Shown here piece after piece: positions 13,600 to 13,873 of a stretch of DNA of 13,873 bases. Below the pieces are notes generated by a model that searched no databases, had not been told where the DNA came from, and saw only the letters and a list, made by a program, of their open reading frames with translations. A program made the translations under genes and the position numbers. How positions within the stretch are numbered: the first letter of the stretch is position 1; each line of letters starts with the position of its first letter. The stretch is from a candidate division TA06 bacterium SM23_40 (GTDB lineage: Bacteria; LJUI01; SM1-40): the NCBI GenBank assembly GCA_001303705.1, contig LJUI01000060.1, positions 1 to 13,873 of the forward strand, written 5' to 3'.

Positions 13600-13691
13600 G
13601 GAATAGTCGAGGGAAGGAGCGCGTCGACTGAGGGAGTGCGTCGGCCGAGGGAGGGTACCCGAGAAGCTCGACTGTGAGGGAGGTCGAACGG

Positions 13692-13873
13692 GTGGACGCA
13701 GACCATGACATTCGGGAGGTCGTCGGGATCCTCGATTTCGGATCTCAGTACACCCAGCTCATCGCCCGCCGAATTCGAGAAGCCCGCGTCTTTTCCAGGA
13801 TCTTTCCATTCAATATCTCCGCTTCCCAGCTGGCAGAAGAGCCGCTCATCGGCCTCGTCTTCTCCGGCGGGCC
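13692..13873 (+). CDS. guaA: GMP synthase, N-terminal glutamine amidotransferase part, cut by the right edge
   Basis: Sixty codons are visible. GuaA converts XMP to GMP using glutamine nitrogen. After a short leader ([11 protein letters not shown]) the frame gives [20 protein letters not shown], the hallmark N-terminus of the class I amidotransferase domain of GuaA, and ends in LVFSGG, the start of the SGGP motif. The catalytic Cys-His-Glu triad lies beyond the edge. The start is GTG at 13692 with GGGAGG at 13678-13683, 8 nt upstream; GTG at 13674 is a weaker alternative. It could instead be the separate amidotransferase subunit of a split GMP synthase, which needs downstream sequence to settle. 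It is the last gene of the purine segment beginning with purH. Confidence 0.9.
   Translation, partial: MDADHDIREVVGILDFGSQYTQLIARRIREARVFSRIFPFNISASQLAEEPLIGLVFSGG

Overview
The window is one stretch of a bacterial chromosome, moderately GC-rich (estimated by eye, about 60%). It holds nine complete or near-complete genes on the + strand, one gene running off the left edge on the - strand, and the first 60 codons of a tenth + strand gene at the right edge. The organism cannot be named from the sequence. A secreted thioredoxin-fold protein of the kind common in FCB-related and candidate-phylum bacteria, an archaeal-type phosphoglycerate mutase, a large TPR protein with Pro/Glu/Ala linkers and frequent GTG/TTG starts suggest a poorly cultivated, non-proteobacterial lineage. 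This placement is inference.

Layout. (1) Positions 1-164, - strand: the N-terminus of an exported CGPC thioredoxin-fold protein. (2) Positions 165-674: a divergent intergenic region with one good sigma70-type promoter facing each way. (3) Positions 675-5515: thiC (thiamine pyrimidine synthesis), then hutU and hutI, which are steps 2 and 3 of histidine degradation. The hut genes are separated by 341 bp without a convincing gene, and hutH is not in view. (4) Positions 5630-8763: a 763-residue three-block TPR protein followed 20 bp later by an ExeA/GspA-type AAA ATPase. (5) Positions 8833-10948: a PHP-family phosphoesterase and the archaeal-type cofactor-independent phosphoglycerate mutase ApgM. 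(6) Positions 11010-13873: purH, a HEAT-repeat protein, and the start of guaA.

How the genes work together. HutU and HutI act consecutively (urocanate to imidazolonepropionate to formiminoglutamate). PurH makes IMP and GuaA makes GMP, so the right end is a purine segment with a HEAT-repeat protein between its two enzymes. The TPR protein and the ATPase are probably co-translated and may form one machine, perhaps linked to an envelope or secretion/pilus apparatus, but no secretin or pilin gene is present to confirm that. From 5630 onward the gaps are only 20-92 bp and no intrinsic terminator with a U-tract is visible, so long co-transcripts are possible.

No tRNA, rRNA, CRISPR array, insertion sequence or recognisable riboswitch was found. 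The least ordinary items are the TPR/ATPase pair, the edge-truncated secreted thioredoxin, the ThiC sequence variants, and the HEAT protein inside the purine segment.
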